Shown in pieces: positions 63,922 through 64,000 of a DNA stretch of 64,000 nucleotides. Each line of letters opens with the position of its first letter. Positions within the stretch are counted from its first letter, which is position 1. The position numbers and the translations under genes are program-made. The DNA comes from Pyxicephalus adspersus (lineage: Eukaryota; Chordata; Amphibia; Anura; Pyxicephalidae): assembly GCF_032062135.1 (NCBI RefSeq), contig NC_092866.1:23805963-23869962 (forward strand). The letters are read 5' to 3'. Under the pieces are notes generated by a model. The model was given only the letters and a program-made list of their open reading frames with translations, was not told where the DNA came from and did no database searches.

Positions 63922-64000
63922 TTTTAACTGCAACACCCTTTCTGTCTTTATGTTAGAGCCACGTTACATGTTCCGGGAGGCTCTTGGCTCCTCCTTTTGC
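63811..64000. repeat. GC-rich dispersed repeat, copy B, cut by window end
   Basis: AAAGCGGACCTAAAC, ACATAAAAGGGTAGACAACC and CTTTTCTATAAACGTAAACA parallel copy A at 56610, followed by a (TA)n run at 63882-63913 and GGGAGGCTCTTGGCTCC. The window stops inside it. Confidence 0.5.
63882..63913. repeat. (TA)n microsatellite
   Basis: About 16 TA repeats followed by a T run, embedded in the dispersed repeat at 63811. Confidence 0.95.

Larger units (their letters stand above)
55251..64000. other. downstream flank of znf423
   Basis: No intact gene was recognised after the distal poly(A) signal. The interval contains an internally deleted MITE (55984-56128), two copies of a GC-rich dispersed repeat (56610 and 63811), a hAT transposase relic on the minus strand, a three-unit tandem repeat, and a decayed single-exon protein-family copy. 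Gaps between these (55260-55980, 56150-56600, 57000-57950, 58800-59650, 62640-63010, 63160-63800) hold unique AT-rich sequence. A minus-strand frame at 57297-57602 (101 codons) has no recognisable domain. Confidence 0.75.

Overview
This is vertebrate nuclear DNA: AT-rich, sparse in coding sequence, with GT-AG introns, many TA and AAT microsatellites and many degenerate transposable elements. The repeats point to a frog, probably a ranoid. They include a palindromic element beginning GGGCCTGATTTATTAAAGC in seven copies, a Harbinger-like element beginning GGCTACGTACACACGTGC, several hAT-like elements and a tRNA-derived SINE with an AAT tail. No bacterial features, CRISPR arrays or functional RNA genes were seen.

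The only recognisable host gene is the 3' end of znf423 on the + strand. ZNF423 (OAZ/Ebfaz) is a multi-C2H2 transcription factor and a partner of SMAD and EBF proteins. Three exons join in phase: 27634-27765, 31715-31830 and 54431-54460. They encode the last three zinc fingers and the C-terminus. The final coding exon holds only nine codons and the stop, after a 22.6 kb intron. A 3' UTR follows, with poly(A) signals at 55052 and 55226. The wording around the last finger ([13 protein letters not shown] end) favours ZNF423 over its paralogue ZNF521.

Layout. Positions 1-27633 are the 3' part of a large intron, with repeats and several repeat-free, more complex blocks that could be conserved enhancers; one holds a near-perfect RFX X-box. 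Positions 27766-31714 are a 3.9 kb intron. Positions 31831-54430 are the giant last intron, carrying a 1.28 kb hAT-like element with an intact 8-bp target duplication and an internal tandem array, a SINE and palindromic MITEs. From about 55.25 kb to the end is downstream flank. It holds a minus-strand hAT transposase relic (about 57.96-58.75 kb), three diverged tandem units of about 280 bp (59.67-60.42 kb), and a decayed intronless copy of an unnamed metazoan protein family (60.94-62.62 kb) that may be a mobile element.

Limits: everything is read by eye. Family names rest on recalled motifs, enhancer calls are guesses from sequence texture, and element borders are approximate unless a target-site duplication is stated.
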